From the NCBI GenBank assembly GCA_963853835.1, contig OY970830.1:38711966-38775965 (forward strand): a stretch of 64,000 nt of DNA. Reading direction: 5' to 3'. Position numbers and translations under genes: made by a program. Under the pieces are notes generated by a model. That model worked only from the letters and a program-made list of their open reading frames with translations, made no database searches and was not told the DNA's origin. Each line of letters starts with the position of its first letter. Position 1 is the stretch's first letter. Source of the stretch: Calendula officinalis. Its lineage: Eukaryota; Streptophyta; Magnoliopsida; Asterales; Asteraceae. Of this stretch, positions 33,290-46,383 are shown in pieces.

Positions 33290-36119
33290 TTATGATAAGT
33301 CACTATGAAATCTAATTTCTATCGTACTCGCATGAGCATTATGCTTAGCACGACTCAGTGCTTTAGTGAAAGGATCAGCCGGGTTGTTTTCCGACAATAC
33401 TCTAGTCACTATGATGTCACCTTACTCAACACGCTTTCTCACATTGTGATACTTTCTAAGTATATGCCTGGTTCGACTATGATCTTTGGATTCTTTAGTA
33501 AAAGCGACTGCACCTTCATTATCACAAAAGATTTTCAATGGGTCCTTGATGCTTGTTACGACACCAAGATCACCAATGAAATTCTTTAACCATGTGGCCT
33601 CTTTTGTTGCCTCACTGGCAGCAATATACTCAGATTCACAAATGGATTCAGCGACTGCCTTCTGGTTAGAACTCTTCCAAGTGACAACTCCTCCATTTAA
33701 CAAGAACACTCACCCAGATTGTGAGCACGAGTCATCTCTATCCGTTTGGAAACTCGCGTCACAATACCCTTCCACAACAAGTTCGTCTTTCCCACCATAC
33801 ACTAAGAACATATCCTTTGTTCTCCTTAGGTACTTGAGAATCGTTTTCACCGCAGTCCAATGATCGTTGCCAGGGTTGTCCTGGAACCGACTCACCATGC
33901 TCAAAGCATATGAGACATCCGGACGAGTACATATCATGGCATACATGATCGATCCAATCGCCGAGGCGTAGGGGACTCGACTCATCTTTTCCAGTTCTTG
34001 CTTAGTACCGGGACATTGACTCTTAGACAATGTTATGCCATGATTCATGGGTAGATACCCTTTCTTGGAATCAACCATACTAAAACGTTTCAGTATTTTA
34101 TCCAAGTATGTACTCTAGCTCAATCCTATTAGACGTCTTTCTCTATCTCTGTATATCTTTATACCGAGTAAGTACGCTGCATCTCCTAGATCCTTTATTG
34201 TGAAACATTTTTCCAACCAAGATTTCACATTTTGCAGTGTAGGAATATGATTTCCAATGAGTAGTATGTCATCCATATACAGTTCTAGAAAGACTACAAC
34301 GCTCCCACTAGCTTTGATGTAGACGCAGAACTCATCTTCACTTCTAGAGAAACCAAACTCCTTGACTTTCTAATGGAAGCAAAGATTCCAGCTACGAGAG
34401 GGTTGTTTCAATCCATAGATTGATTTTTCAAGCTTGCACACTCTATCAGGGTATTTCCTGTTGATAAAACCTTCTGGTTGTGCCATATAGACATCCTCAG
34501 TAAGTCTTCCGTTAAGGAAGACGGTTTTAACATCCATCTGCCAAATTTTATAATCATGAAATGCAGCTATGGCAAGTAATATTCTGATAGACTTTATCTT
34601 GCCTACTGGTGAAAAGGTTTCATCATAATCAATCCCATGAGTTTGAGTATAACCTTTTGCAACAGGATTATCATCCTCTGGTTGAGTGCTAGTGTCAACT
34701 ATAGGCCCCACTACATCTTCATTGGTTGACTCTTGACACTCTTCAAGATCAATTTTGCTCCCACCGTCTTCTTTGGATAATAGCTCTCTCTTAAGGAAGA
34801 ATCCTCTTCGAGATACGAACACTTTGTTCTCTTTCGGATTATAAAAACGATATCCAAAATACTGTCGTGGTAGCCAATGAAGTAGCACTTCTCTGTTTTG
34901 TTATCTAGCTTGTCGTGAGATTCATGTCTTACATAAACTTCACAACCCCAGATCTTCAAATGTTTGAGGGAGGGAGGATTCCCTGTCCACATTTCAGAGG
35001 GAGTTTTGGCAACCTTCTTAGTTGGTACAAGGTTCACGATATGTGCTGCAGTCTCTAAGGCATATCCCTAGAAACTCACTGGAAGTGTTGATCGACTCAT
35101 CATTGATCGCACCATGTCTAACAAGGTTCGATTTCTCCTTTCCGACACTCCATTAAGTTGTGAAGTTCGTGGAGGAGAGAGTTGAGATACTATTCCACAA
35201 CTCTTTAGATAGTCGATAAACTCTTGACTAAGATACTCTCCACCCCTGTCAGAGCGGAGCATCTTAATCTTCTTGTCCAGTTGATTCTCTACTTCTTTCT
35301 GATATTCTTTGAACGTTTCAAAAGTATCAGACTTATGTTTAATCAAATAAACATAACCATATCTACTGAAATCATCAGTAAATGTGACGAAGTATCGTTC
35401 ACCATGTCTAGTGTTAAATTTGAACGGTCCACACACATCAGTATGTATGAGGTCCAACAAATCTTTGCCTCTTTCGCATGACCATGTGAATGACGCCTTT
35501 GTCATCTTGCCAAATAAACAAGATTCACACACATCATCAGATTTTAAGTCAAATGATTCTAACACTCCATCCTTTTGGAGTTTAACTATGCGTTTCTTGT
35601 TTATATGTCATAAGCGACAGTGCCATAGAAATGACTTATCCAATACACCTTTGGATGAATCAACATTAAATATTAGATTTCTATTGTTTACGCAACCAAC
35701 ATTTTCATATAAACCAGCACAAGGAATAGCTTTAAAATAAAACACATCATTTTTATAAACCAAAATAGAACCATTGTCATTATCAAAAATGAAATTAAAA
35801 CCATCCTTAAAAATGCGTAAAATGAAATAATGTTGCGCGCCATATAAGGCGAAAAACAAACATCTAATAAAATGAAAGAACGTTCACTGCTAAGCATGAG
35901 CTCGTAATCTCCTATCTTGGTGACAGCAGCCGAAACTCTGTTTCCCATGATCAGATTAAGCTCTCCATGCTTCAACTTCCTACTGTTCTTAAGTCCCTGC
36001 ATATCAATGCAAATGTGAGTAACACACCCTGTATCTAGAACCCAAGAATTAGACATAAAAGTGTTATGGAGTTCAATAATAAACGTACCAGAGGTGCTAG
36101 ACTTTTGGACCTTATGATT
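33290..36119 (-). pseudogene. Copia pol, multiply broken
   Basis: Protease motif SWVLDTGCVTHIC at 36050; pre-integrase and CESCLFGK (35530); integrase core HTDVCGPF (35445), RSDRGGEY (35260), GVSERRNRT (35140); RT with DETFSPVGK (34630) and QMDVKTVFLNG (34540), then LYMDD (34285); RNase H YCDASFQTD (33760), SESEYIAASEATKE (33630), NEGAVAFTKE (33510). Ends at TAA 33292-33290 after NPADPFTKAL. Stops and frame changes occur at least near 35060, 34370, 34105, 33709 and 33422, so it cannot be expressed. Confidence 0.92.
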
Positions 36120-36785
36120 CTAAAAATCATCCAGGTACTTTGGGCAGCTTCTTTTCCAGTGACCCTTTCCTTGACAGTAGTAGCAATCCGAATCCTTCGG
36201 GGTCAATTTTGAATCTTTCTTTCTCTTACGGCTACTTTGGGTGTGACCCACTTTAGCTTTCCCCTTAGTGGTGGGGATAGAATTTTCATTCATAATTGCA
36301 CCTTCAGGATTGGTGGGAGGTTCAGAGTTACTGTTTGCTAACAATTTTGCTTCAGCAACCTTTAGCACATCAGCCAACTCTGATTTGGATATGCTTATCT
36401 TATTCTCTTCATAATCATTAGATATTGAAGAATAAGATGGTGGAAGTTTATAAAGGATTAAACCAATTATAAACTTGTCACTTGGCTTTGATCTAAATTC
36501 TTCAACCTTGTCCATGTAGCCTAACATTCTTTCAACGTAGCTACATACATGTTCCCCCTCCTCTAGCTCTCCCATACTGAAGAGACGCAAGCTTTCAATT
36601 GCCGCGCGTCTCTTTTCATTGTATTCTAGTCGTTCAGTACTCACAACCTTTTGAGTAGGGAACATATCTAGAATTGCCTGAGATGCAGAAAATGACAGAT
36701 TTAATGGACGTGGTTGTGAACGTGGAGGTGGTGGAGGAAGTGGGACATTGTTGTTATTGTTAATGTTATTGTTGTTGGCAGACAT
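36120..36785 (-). pseudogene. Copia gag (shortened)
   Basis: 221 codons, ATG at 36785. Starts with poly-Asn and a proline-rich stretch, then the C-terminal half of a copia gag (YVERMLGYMDKVEEF, FIIGLILYKLPPSY) and a CCHC knuckle CYYCQGKGHWKRSC. The N-terminal region that normally carries the W-x-RN..L motif is absent, so gag is internally deleted relative to the family. Confidence 0.8.
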
Positions 36786-37124
36786 TTACAAAAGAAACAA
36801 TTTCTTTGTTAGTGTATTCATTAATAATCCTTATAATAATTTTCCCAATCTTTATTCATATGGCTAGGATACAACCACTAGTTATTTGATGTGAAGAGGG
36901 ATGCTGTATTTCACACCGAATAATTTCGTGTTGTAGGCAAACTATTGTCAGTTTCAATATTATGAAATCCATAGTTCTTTGAGATTCATTCTCTTAGGAG
37001 AATGACATGTTAATCTCGAATCAATGCTCTTTCTAATCTATATGACAGGGATGTCGTGGATCATATATTAGAAGGTGAAACAACCATAAGATACCCACGT
37101 AGACTACCGGCTCAAGTTCGCTTG
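36786..37124 (-). other. Copia leader, gag-proximal part
   Basis: Untranslated leader of the older copia; the rest lies at 37924-38170, 38439-38734 and 41675-42472 around later insertions. Confidence 0.5.
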
Positions 37125-37132
37125 GGTATCGC

Positions 37133-37915
37133 TAGGGGTGTCAAATTTGTACCGAACAAAACCAGCCAACATGCTACCAACCATACCAAGTATAGTTGGT
37201 AGCCAATATGTTGGTAGCCAACATGTTTGGTTGGTAGTACCGTACCAATTGTGTAATCATGGTACGGTAATGGTACACAAATTTTAAATACCACGGTATA
37301 CCGTACCAACCAAAATATATATTATATGATTTTTAGTTTAATATATTATAACAAACTAGCAACCTATTTGCCCAAGATTCCAATTAGATATTAAAATATA
37401 CGATATTTTATTTAAATTATATGTGTGCCCAAAAAATATCTCTGAAACTAATATAATATAATAAGACATACTTATTTTAACTTTAAAACTAAAAACATCT
37501 TTGAAAATATAATATTTTATATGTACATTCACACAAATCAGTGATTCAGTTACGACAAGATAGCTACATCTTTTGTTACTTTATCGTACTAGATTATGTT
37601 TATATAGCACGTAACATATTATATCATTTTGCTTATTTTGTTTCTATGTTCGGAACACTTGTTAATATGTTTAACTGGTCGATAATGATAAAATATCATT
37701 GTTCTTTTGTTATTAATTTTTTTAATTTCATATGAGTTAGTGATGTTGGTATATACCATTACCAATTTGTACCAACCAAGATTGTTGGTAGCCAAACAAA
37801 TTGGTACCAAGTAAACTTGGTATGGTAATGGTAGATAAATCAGTGTACCAATTATAGTTGGTACGGTACGCGGTATGAGAAAAATATACGTGGTACCGTA
37901 CCATGTTCACCCCTA
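37133..37915. mobile_element. hAT-type MITE, GGTACGGT-word family
   Basis: 783 bp, ends TAGGGGTG...CACCCCTA, perfect 8-bp duplication GGTATCGC (37125-37132 and 37916-37923). Subterminal zones are filled with TACCGTACC/GGTACGGT and GTTGGTAGCCA words; core AT-rich, no transposase. Confidence 0.93.
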
Positions 37916-38172
37916 GGTATCGCGAGAATGTTTCACTCATAAAATAATCTCACAATTAACGTACCGGTTAACCACACGAGTTCCGTTAATCAGACTATAA
38001 TACGAGCGCGTGTTATTTTATGGAGAGCACACGATGTTCACATTTTTATTAAACGGGAAGATTTGGTAGCTCCATTCTAAGATAAGCGAAGCGACGGGGA
38101 AGGTCAGCGCAAGGCGTGTTAAAAACGCAACCCCGTTTAGAGATCTATATCTCTTCCTTTTCATCGTTTATA

Positions 38173-38436
38173 CTCCCTCCGTCCCACAAAAAACTTTACA
38201 TTTCTCACTAAAATTTTGTCCCGCAAAAAAGTTTATATTTCTCACATTTGATGGACCCCACATAATAAATTATTATTATTACTAAGAAATTCATCATTAA
38301 TATCCACTAACTATCTTTCTCTCTCCAATCCAACCTTATATTTTAATAAAAAGTAATACTAGTGACCCCACCACTAACTATCACCTAAAATCTTGTGCCA
38401 AAGAGAAATGTAAACTTTTTTGTGGGACGGAGGGAG
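38173..38436. mobile_element. Stowaway MITE
   Basis: 264 bp, TIR CTCCCTCCGTCCCACAAAAA and its inverse, TA on both sides (38171-38172, 38437-38438). Long complementary ends. Confidence 0.95.
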
Positions 38437-38731
38437 TATGTCTTATACTATGGGTGAGCCTACTAATGACATAAGCGACAATGTATTTAACTTTTGTTAT
38501 AATATATATATACTATTATACAATTATATATACGACAATTAAAACACTTTAATTTCATTTACTAAAGTTCTATTTAGTATAATTAATTTTATTAAACGTG
38601 CGAGGATGCGACGTTTTAATTACTATTATAACTATATCTTATATAATATTTAATAAACTTTTATTACATAATAATATTATATATATAAGGGAGGAATATC
38701 AAATCATATTTGATATATAATGGAATTCGAA

Positions 38732-38841
<110 letters not shown>

Positions 38842-39502
38842 TAGCAGGGTACCCGCGCGATGCGGCAACGGGTACCCTGTGTAACTATATTTTGCGCGAG
38901 CAAATTTTGTTCGATAACAATTGATAAGCTCGTCAAATTGTGAATTGTTTCAGTACCCATGAATTCCATAGCCAAATGTGTGCAAGGATGAATTCTTGCC
39001 TGAGAAACACAAATCAAAATGATAGACAATATATGCAATAATTTCAACGGTTAAATAACATGTTTGCCGGTTAGGCCGACCCAGCTTTTTTGACACATTT
39101 AAAAAATAACCATTTTGACCCGTTTGGGTTAGATTTTATCTTATACATGTCAAATAGATTAAGTCGCCTTCTCAATCGTATTGTTTAAAAACTTAAGAGT
39201 GTCATTGTAAATATATAATATTTGTAATCTTATTTAACACAATAGTTATTTATAGATTTATTCAATAGCTGAACAAAAAACATTTGTGTCACCCACCCCA
39301 AACCTAAATATAAAACAACCGCTTTAACCCAAATACATTTGAAAGACAACACACTGAAAGCTTCATAATATACAGAAGATTCCATAAATTGAGGCCTTGA
39401 AATCTCATTTGCGGGTTACACTTGAAATCAAACGCTATTCTTTTCTGGTATAGAATGCATCACTTAATGTAGATATTATTACAAGTATGAAAAGAGAAAA
39501 TC

Positions 39503-39581
39503 TTAAGCATCTTGAAGCTCCAATTCAACATTAAGAAGCTCCTCCAAAAGATGCTTTGTGCTGCCATTTTCAATCTTCGCG
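39503..39581 (-). pseudogene. Captured terminal exon, unidentified
   Basis: Acceptor TATTGCAG before 39581, open frame of 25 codons (AKIENGSTKHLLEELLNVEL then ELQDA) to TAA at 39505-39503. Reads like the C-terminus of a host protein; source not recognised. Confidence 0.4.
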
Positions 39582-40019
39582 CTGCAATATGCAACAAAAA
39601 ACCTCTTTAATTTTAGTTATAACTTAAACCAGTGTCCCGATAGCGCAAGATCCACCGGGTCATTCTGCTCAATTTAAAACTTATCCAAAGAAGACATGAA
39701 AAAACAATTCACTATCATAATAGCAATCTGAAACTTACCTGAAATAACAGTAAGATGGACTGATCAAACAATTACCTGCTTTATATACATTAAGAATAAT
39801 TTTGTGAACACAAAATAATATTTCTTTAACATCTTCAAAGAATGAACCTAGGATTTAACATCTTCAAAGAATCACAACATCATATAATCTAAATAATTTT
39901 GCTAACCACTAACAGCAAAGCAGATAAAATGACCATTCACATTATTAGAAGTCTGCAAAACAAAATGCAAATTGATAAAGGTATATTCCAATTTCTACCT
40001 ACAGTTACAATATGATCAA

Positions 40020-40217
40020 AATAAAATAACATTAAAGGAAAAACCTGCAGCAGAAACTGCAAACATCATTGATGAGCTGTTTCAAGAATTAACATGCCCA
40101 AAAGAAGATAGAGTTGGTAACACTCCTCTGGATGAAACTATAGTAGCAGTAACAACAGCATGTCCAACAATTGTATGCACTTTTCCACTATTGGTTTGCC
40201 CATACCTGACTCGATGA
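40020..40217 (+). other. Exon-like plus-strand fragment
   Basis: Reads KPAAETANIIDELFQELTCP and continues to TGA. Protein-like composition and an AG before it, but no family recognised; opposite strand to the other captured pieces. Confidence 0.25.
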
Positions 40218-40614
40218 TTGTAAGGCATGAAACACGGAAACTCTTCCAATTTGAGCCTTAGTTTTAACCTAATACGTCCTGCAAACCAATTCTTTTGTCA
40301 ATTATAGTTGATAATAGTAAACCCTAAAAGGTCAAAAATAAAACCATAGAAATAAACCGGAAAATCTGGAAAAGGGAACTTGGAAGTCCAGTTAGCAAGT
40401 ACAAATGATAAGTAATTACTTTACAAACACACTACGGTATCTTCAAATTGAACCCTAACTTTAGGTTAAAATTTTCCCCAACATATATTATTTACCCATC
40501 ACCTAATTAAAGGGTAACAGGGCCAAACACAGAGAAAACCAATTATGTTAAATTCTCAAATTTTATAACATTGCAAGTGAAAAAAGAATAAATGGTTGAA
40601 ATAGAAACCTGACC

Positions 40615-40618
<4 letters not shown>

Positions 40619-40645
<27 letters not shown>
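40619..40645. repeat. (GA)n microsatellite
   Basis: About 13 GA units inside the Helitron. Confidence 0.9.
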
Positions 40646-40818
40646 ATGCAGTTCTACTTCATAACACATACTACAGTGATATTATCATCATCGCCATCGA
40701 AACCAAAAAATGAAAAGCAATGGTGATTCATCAACAAAACATTAATAATAAAATTTACAAATTTGGGACTAAAAAGGTAACTACAGGCAAAAATTGTTTG
40801 TCTAGGTTAGGTACATAC

Positions 40819-40970
40819 TTAAATGGAAATTGGCGATTAAGATTGCTTACTTCAATTGTATCCATGTCAATAACATCAAGATTCCGATAACCCGAGAGTG
40901 CGAGGTCTTTTAACAGTTCACATCCCAATCTATCATCACATACGACTAATAGCATACTCATCAAAATCGT
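40819..40970 (-). pseudogene. Captured fragment of NEDD8/RUB-activating enzyme E1 (ECR1/UBA3-type)
   Basis: Minus strand reads LGCELLKDLALSGYRNLDVI then DMDTIEVSNLNRQF, the nucleotide-binding segment of the E1 catalytic subunits; the ALSG(F/Y)RNLDVIDMD wording is closest to ECR1/UBA3. It ends at a donor-like GTATGT at 40818. The usual G-A-G-G-L-G glycine motif upstream is damaged (reads CDDRLG), and no other E1 exon is present. Best explained as a gene piece carried by the Helitron. Confidence 0.7.
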
Positions 40971-41469
40971 CACTCAACTACACAAAATCACATGTGATAG
41001 AAGAAATAAATGAAGAATACATACAACAATTTTAGAGTTAGTTAGTTACCTGAGTTCCTTCTTTCAAAATCACACAACAGCAAGAAATATTAATAGAAAA
41101 GTCGAGTAAAGTTCGAGATTTCAGACCAAAACACAGAAAATTTTGAAATATTAAACCGATAAAAACCCTCCATCGTTTTGAAATCCAATTGAAATCTTTG
41201 TTAAAAACCCTAAGTAGCTTTAAAAAGCAAACCCAAATCTCACTGCAAATTGTGAGTTCCAAAACGTCTTTCAATTTCCCTCTTTTTTCAATGTGTCGAA
41301 TGATTATCCGAGATTTGAATTTTGAAAGTTAAAATTCAGTGGGAGCGAATTGTTTTGGAGCTCACAATTAAAAGACGGGTGTTTGTTTTGGTGGGCCAAA
41401 GCCCATTCAATTCTGAAGAGGCTTAAGATTTGTGTTTAATACATTTGGGTTTAGGTTAATCAACGGATA

Positions 41470-41638
41470 ATAAGTACAGCGCAGTTGGTTTGTGTGTTAG
41501 GCACTTGACTTGTAGGTGCCAGGTTCGAATCCGAGGTAGTTATTTTTTATAGCTAAAGTTGAAGGTTCCGAAAATGGAAAGAATTTGGCTGAATTTTCAG
41601 CAAGGTATTATGGAAAGGTCCTAAATTCATTATAAGTA

Positions 41639-41640
<2 letters not shown>
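41470..41640 (+). mobile_element. tRNA-derived SINE-like sequence ending in TA repeats
   Basis: Box A-like CAGCGCAGTTGGTTTG (about 41478) and box B GGTTCGAATCC (about 41522), about 35 bp apart, followed by non-tRNA sequence and the TA run at 41641. Acceptor-stem halves do not pair, so it is not a working tRNA gene. Confidence 0.45.

Positions 41641-41674
<34 letters not shown>
41641..41674. repeat. (AT)17 microsatellite
   Basis: Right-hand counterpart of the TA run at 38735-38840. Confidence 0.9.
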
Positions 41675-41676
<2 letters not shown>

Positions 41677-42472
41677 TAATTAAACTTTTAATTAATATAT
41701 CATATATATAATACTTTTAAATATTTATCTTAAATTATAAAAAATTATAAAACTAGATAAAACATATTTAAACATTCGAAAATCCAATCCCTTTTTATTA
41801 TATAAAATCCGAATTTAAATATATATACATATATACCGAAAATAATTTCAGATATATCTATATCAATATTTAAAATATCTTTTAATTTTAAACAAATTTT
41901 TTCTTTTTAAATCCTTTAAAATATTCGGTTAGGTCCAATATCCCTAATTTAAACTTTAAATTTTATCCTTATTTAAAACACCTTTAAATATTTATCTAGA
42001 TTTGCCAAATCAACTATTTTTGGCATATATGTATTCCGAAAAATACATATATACTAAAATAGGATTATTACTTTTATTTAATTATTAAACAAATAATTTA
42101 TATATCCTTTTATATATTCCGAAAAATATATAAAATTATATAAAATATTTATTTTAAATCTTTTAAATAAAATCTAGATTTGATAAAATCTTTTGTTCAA
42201 ATTCTTGATAATTCCAAACCTTTTGAAATTATCCATAATTAATTATTTTAATAATAAAAACGAATTTATAGATTAAATAAATAATTTCCGAATTTTCAGA
42301 AATAATTGAAAAACAGTTTTAATATTACCGAAATTAATAAAAAATAATTTTAATGTATTTTTTTCTAATTTTCGGAATACCCAAAACAATTTTCGGTATT
42401 ACCGAAAACCATAAAACAATTTATGGATTTCGAATTTAACGTCTAGCACAATTAAACTTGTAAACCAATGGC
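41675..42472 (-). other. Copia leader, PBS-proximal part
   Basis: Very AT-rich, with recurrent short words ATTCCGAAAA / TTTTCGGAAT / ATTACCGAAA (for example 42030, 42110, 42280, 42370, 42400). No ORF. Confidence 0.55.
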
Positions 42473-42484
42473 GCTCTGATACCA
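42473..42484 (-). promoter_or_regulatory. Primer binding site (initiator Met tRNA)
   Basis: TGGTATCAGAGC on the minus strand one base inside the 5' LTR of the older copia. Confidence 0.93.
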
Positions 42485-42485
42485 C

Positions 42486-43269
42486 TGTTGGGTTTTCTAT
42501 GCATCTAGTCACAATTCACTTGAGGCGGAAATCTCAAGTAACTCGATTAGAACATTGACCCGATTAAAACGTTTGAACTGTTAGGTTTACAATTCCAATT
42601 CAACTAGAAGAATTTAATAAAGTAATTAAATAGATTCGAAACTTACTTGATTGCGGTTTGGTGGACTAGACAAACCCTGTGATCTAGTACGAGCCAGATC
42701 AAATCAATGCACTAGAAGGAAGAATCCCTCTATCGTATCACACCGAAGGTTGGTCACAAACGAGACTATGTACCACAAGGTAGTACAAAGCACCCTTGAG
42801 AAAACGAGCACCGAAGAACACGACTGAAAACAATTCCGGTCGATGGCGGCGGCGGCGCATGGCGGGCATGGCGGAGCAGCGGAGGCAGTGGCGTCGGCGG
42901 CGGTGGTTCGGTCGAATGAGGGGTTCGGCCGAATGGGTATTGCACAAACAAGTATTAAGTATGTTTAGGTTATACCCTTTTCCCTCTATATATAGTTGTG
43001 CAAACCTAATTAGAGTGAAACTCTAATTAGTCTAAGCCCGCTACCACAAGCCCGATCCGATCCATAGCTTAAGCCCGAATTCAATAGCTAGTTAATTACC
43101 CATTAACTACACTAGTCCGTTAAGCCCAAATCTATTTAATTAAACTATTAATTAAACATCTCGCTTATTTCTCGTGTTCGTTGACGTCTCGAGGGCAACC
43201 CGAATAGGATTATAAAATACCCGAATCATAATACTAGTTTATTTGATGTGTTGGACACCAATTCCAACA
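42486..43269 (-). repeat. 5' LTR of older copia (intact, holds the empty gypsy site)
   Basis: 784 bp with TG...CA ends. GCGGCGGTGG at about 42895-42904 is the uninterrupted counterpart of the gypsy insertion point in the other LTR. Includes a GC-rich CGG/GGCGG stretch at 42840-42905. TATATATAG at 42988 is a possible TATA box on the opposite strand orientation; direction is uncertain. Confidence 0.93.
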
Positions 43270-43555
43270 GCAGAATTCTCAACAAGTGAGTAATATCTCT
43301 AACTATTGACAACTATTCATTAAAACAAAGACGCACACTCAATACATCATAACACAATTTTTAGGTTAAAAATAGCTAATTTGTTAGTAGCATGTTTATC
43401 TACTCGTAGTATAGAACGTTGTTTAAATTGTTGGATTTACTAAATTGAGTGGATTTATTGATGTTGATCGTATTTTTTTGGTTTAAGAATAAGTGACTTT
43501 TGACCAACATGTTTAAAACACCGAAAAATAAATACTTATGCGATTCTTTTTTCTT

Positions 43556-43725
43556 TTTTTTAACGGTAAGTTAGTAAGTTATTAAGTTAGTAGTTCGAGT
43601 CAAGATAGTGTTATCCACAAGGGGTAGTTGTCTTTCCTCGAACCCTTCACATACGGGGAATACATTCTACCTCCTTTTAATCTCCAATTTTACATCCAAT
43701 GAACCTTGAACCAACACCTCAAGGA
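43556..43725 (-). mobile_element. SINE, copy 3
   Basis: Minus strand carries the family tail ('aggggtagttgtctttcctc' on the plus strand matches the inverse of 21205-21245; 'gttagtaagttattaagtta' matches the inverse of the tail at 21255-21275), A-rich end at 43551-43562, and GGTTCAAGG near 43710. Confidence 0.55.
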
Positions 43726-45165
43726 AAATCTTACTTTTACTTACCTCTTTTTTTGTTGTTAAAATAAAAAATTCGCAGACACATTACCCCATGCAATCAT
43801 AGATAATAACTCTAAAGTGTCTCTTTCATCCTCCTGTTATTGTTTATTTTTCTCTTTTTGTCTACTTACCTTATACGAAGTAATTGGTTTGTAACATTTC
43901 AGTCCCTAGATTTTCCAGGGATTTGAAATTTGAGCAGGAGTAATGGTACACTAAAAGAAATCCTTGTCACTTGGCAAAGAGAATATTTTTGCTACAAGAA
44001 CAACCATACAAGTTGTTTTTCACATAAGATGCAAGAATTTTGAATTTTTGATCACTTTTTTTTATGTTTGTTCTTTAGTAACTAATCCTTCTACTTTTAG
44101 AATAGTAAAAACACACCCTTGTCATTATCTAAAGATAATATCTAGTCCTCTTTGGTAGCAACAAAAGATAAAAGTGTGGCGAAGCAATGTAACTTTCAGT
44201 CAGATATTGCCAATAAAGAGGAAGATACAGTTGAAAGAGAGATCAGGCCTACAAATAGGATTATGTTCTTTGTGTTTTTTTTTCCGCACCCAAATGAATC
44301 TTTCGAAATTTTGATTGTGATAACAATATGTAGATTTTTGTGATGTTTTGTGATTTGATAGTATCTATAAGGGTAAAAAAATTGAGCCACACAATAACGA
44401 CAATTATTAGCTTTTAAACATGTTTATATATTATGATGAGAGATAATATATTGAACATCACTTACCGCTTTCACCCACCATGTCACTATCATCGTCATCA
44501 ATCATCACTATGCACCACCATCATTACTGTCATTATCACCATTATATTTGTCACCCTAGAATAAAGTTACATAATACCCGTTGTAACATTGTGTAATACC
44601 CTGTGTTCTTTTTTGTAGGCATTTTTCTATTAAAAGAGGTAATGTGTAATTTGTTGGTTAATTAGTTATTAGTTGAAGTTAGCCGTAGTAGTGTATCGGT
44701 CACTAAAGGTCGTGGCTCATATCTTCACCATCGACGCATCCCCCTTTGACGCATCCCCTCCGCGACGCGTCCATATGATGTATTTGGTCGCCTCGGCCGA
44801 TGAAAGTCACACGGGTGTATGTTATGGGCTTGTATACCATGTATAGTAAGTGGTATATGTTAATTTTAAGGTTTGCTCACTATGATGAGGATTTGGTTAG
44901 AGTTTGTCATATGATTGGTCGTAGAAGGAAAAGATAACATTCCGATAATGTGGCAGTAGTGACCAACCACTACACAGATTGTTATCTTACTGAAGGTCTT
45001 GTTGCGAGACAGGAGGTGGATAAACCAACCAATAGTTGGTGTCCACGTGTCCCCTCCATTGCTGCTGCATAAGATCACTCCCAACAGTGACACAAACGGA
45101 CACTTTAGTTTTTGTCAAATTAACGCTACGTCAGTTCATATTCCAAACGACATTAAACTGACATA
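43726..45165. other. Intergenic sequence, no gene
   Basis: Several short ORFs on both strands without protein-like composition. A stretch of 'catcac/catcat' at 44465-44545 is low complexity. Nothing else recognised. Confidence 0.45.
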
Positions 45166-45173
45166 CTTATGAC

Positions 45174-45728
45174 TAGGGGTGTGTATAAAAACTGGAAAAC
45201 CGGAACCGAACCGGGACCGAACCGGAACCAGCACCAAACCGAACCGAAACCGGCTTAACCGGTCCGGTTCCCGGTTCTTAGATTTGATAAAAATTAACAA
45301 ACCGGGTTTACCGGTTCCGGTCCCGGTTCGGTTCCGGTTTTTTCGGGTTTGGAACCGGCATTTAAATAGGTATATAGACTTACGAGTTTTCATATATATA
45401 TGTCGAAATAATAGGTATATAGGCTTTTAATATAAACATATTTTACTTGAAACAGCCCGTGAACCTCCGCAAACATTATACTTTTATTAAAAGTACGCTA
45501 AAATATTTAAGTTATATATTTTAAGATGAAAATATGCACCGAAAATGTATAATCGGATGGCAAACACAAAAACCGGGTTTACCGGTTCTAAACCCGCTTG
45601 AAGACCGAACCGACCCGGAACCGGTTTAACCGGTCCGGTTCTCGGTCCTTGAAATTTCCTTTTTTCGGTAACCGGGTTTACCGGTTCCGGTCCGGTTCGG
45701 TCCGGTTCCGGAACCGAACACATCCCTA
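45174..45728. mobile_element. hAT-type MITE, GGAACCGG-word family (second copy)
   Basis: 555 bp, ends TAGGGGTGTGT and, inverted, TAGGGATGTGT; perfect 8-bp duplication CTTATGAC (45166-45173 and 45729-45736). Subterminal zones full of GGAACCGGA/ACCGGTTCCGG; AT-rich core. ORFs here are products of the repeat words. Confidence 0.94.
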
Positions 45729-46059
45729 CTTATGACAACCATACTCCTTCTCTTTAAGTTTTGGGCCTCACCATAAACACACAAAATACCAAATAACCTA
45801 TTAAATTGCATTGGAGCCCACCAATTTAGCCTTTCAACTCTTCAACTAACCTAATTGTGAAACCGACGAGCATCAACCGAGGGGCGTGCCAACAGTAGCG
45901 TAGAATACCAGTGGAAAAATTCTTTCTTTATTAAAAAAAAAAAAATTGAAAGGAAAAACCTTAAGGTACATTGACTAAGGCTTCAAACAGGGTAATTGAT
46001 GCATAGGAAAATTTGCGTGATAAGTCCAGAGATATTTCATAGAAAGTTCATTCAATAAG

Positions 46060-46383
46060 TGTAAGGAGGGCTGTTTTTTCCTTTTATTCCGCTCAGTTTC
46101 TTGTATTCAATAGGCCCGTTTAGCTGCGAGATCGTTTCTCTTCTAATAGATGAGGTTTTCCCTAGCTTCTACAGCCATGCCTATGACTTCTTCACCTTTT
46201 AGTCTCGCTACTTCCTTCCCCGAAAGGGCGTTAGATAGTTCGTTTTCTACCCGGAGTTCGAAAACAGGAATAGAACCGAAAACAAGATCAGAGACAGACA
46301 CAATGGCGACAGTCGGAATAAACGGAGACAGGAATATAACCGAGACCTTTACCGAAATAGTATCATCAATATAAGGAGTGACC
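46060..46383 (-). other. Mitochondrial-type DNA joined to nad9 (NUMT, left part)
   Basis: GC-balanced sequence with open minus-strand frame (ARENLIY end at 46143) directly abutting the nad9 fragment. Style and junction suggest a rearranged plant mitochondrial segment; exact left limit uncertain. Confidence 0.5.

Noticed and set aside
41478..41540. tRNA gene
   Set aside because: Boxes A and B are present but the acceptor stem halves do not pair and the sequence runs on into SINE-like DNA.
42738..43026. Arg/Pro-rich ORFs over the CGG-rich part of the copia LTR
   Set aside because: Products of GC-rich repeat sequence in an LTR; the same stretch at 27500 is not open.
45136..45811. ORFs rich in NRTGTG/EPVN-type repeats
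   Set aside because: Readings of the GGAACCGG words in the hAT MITE, not genes.
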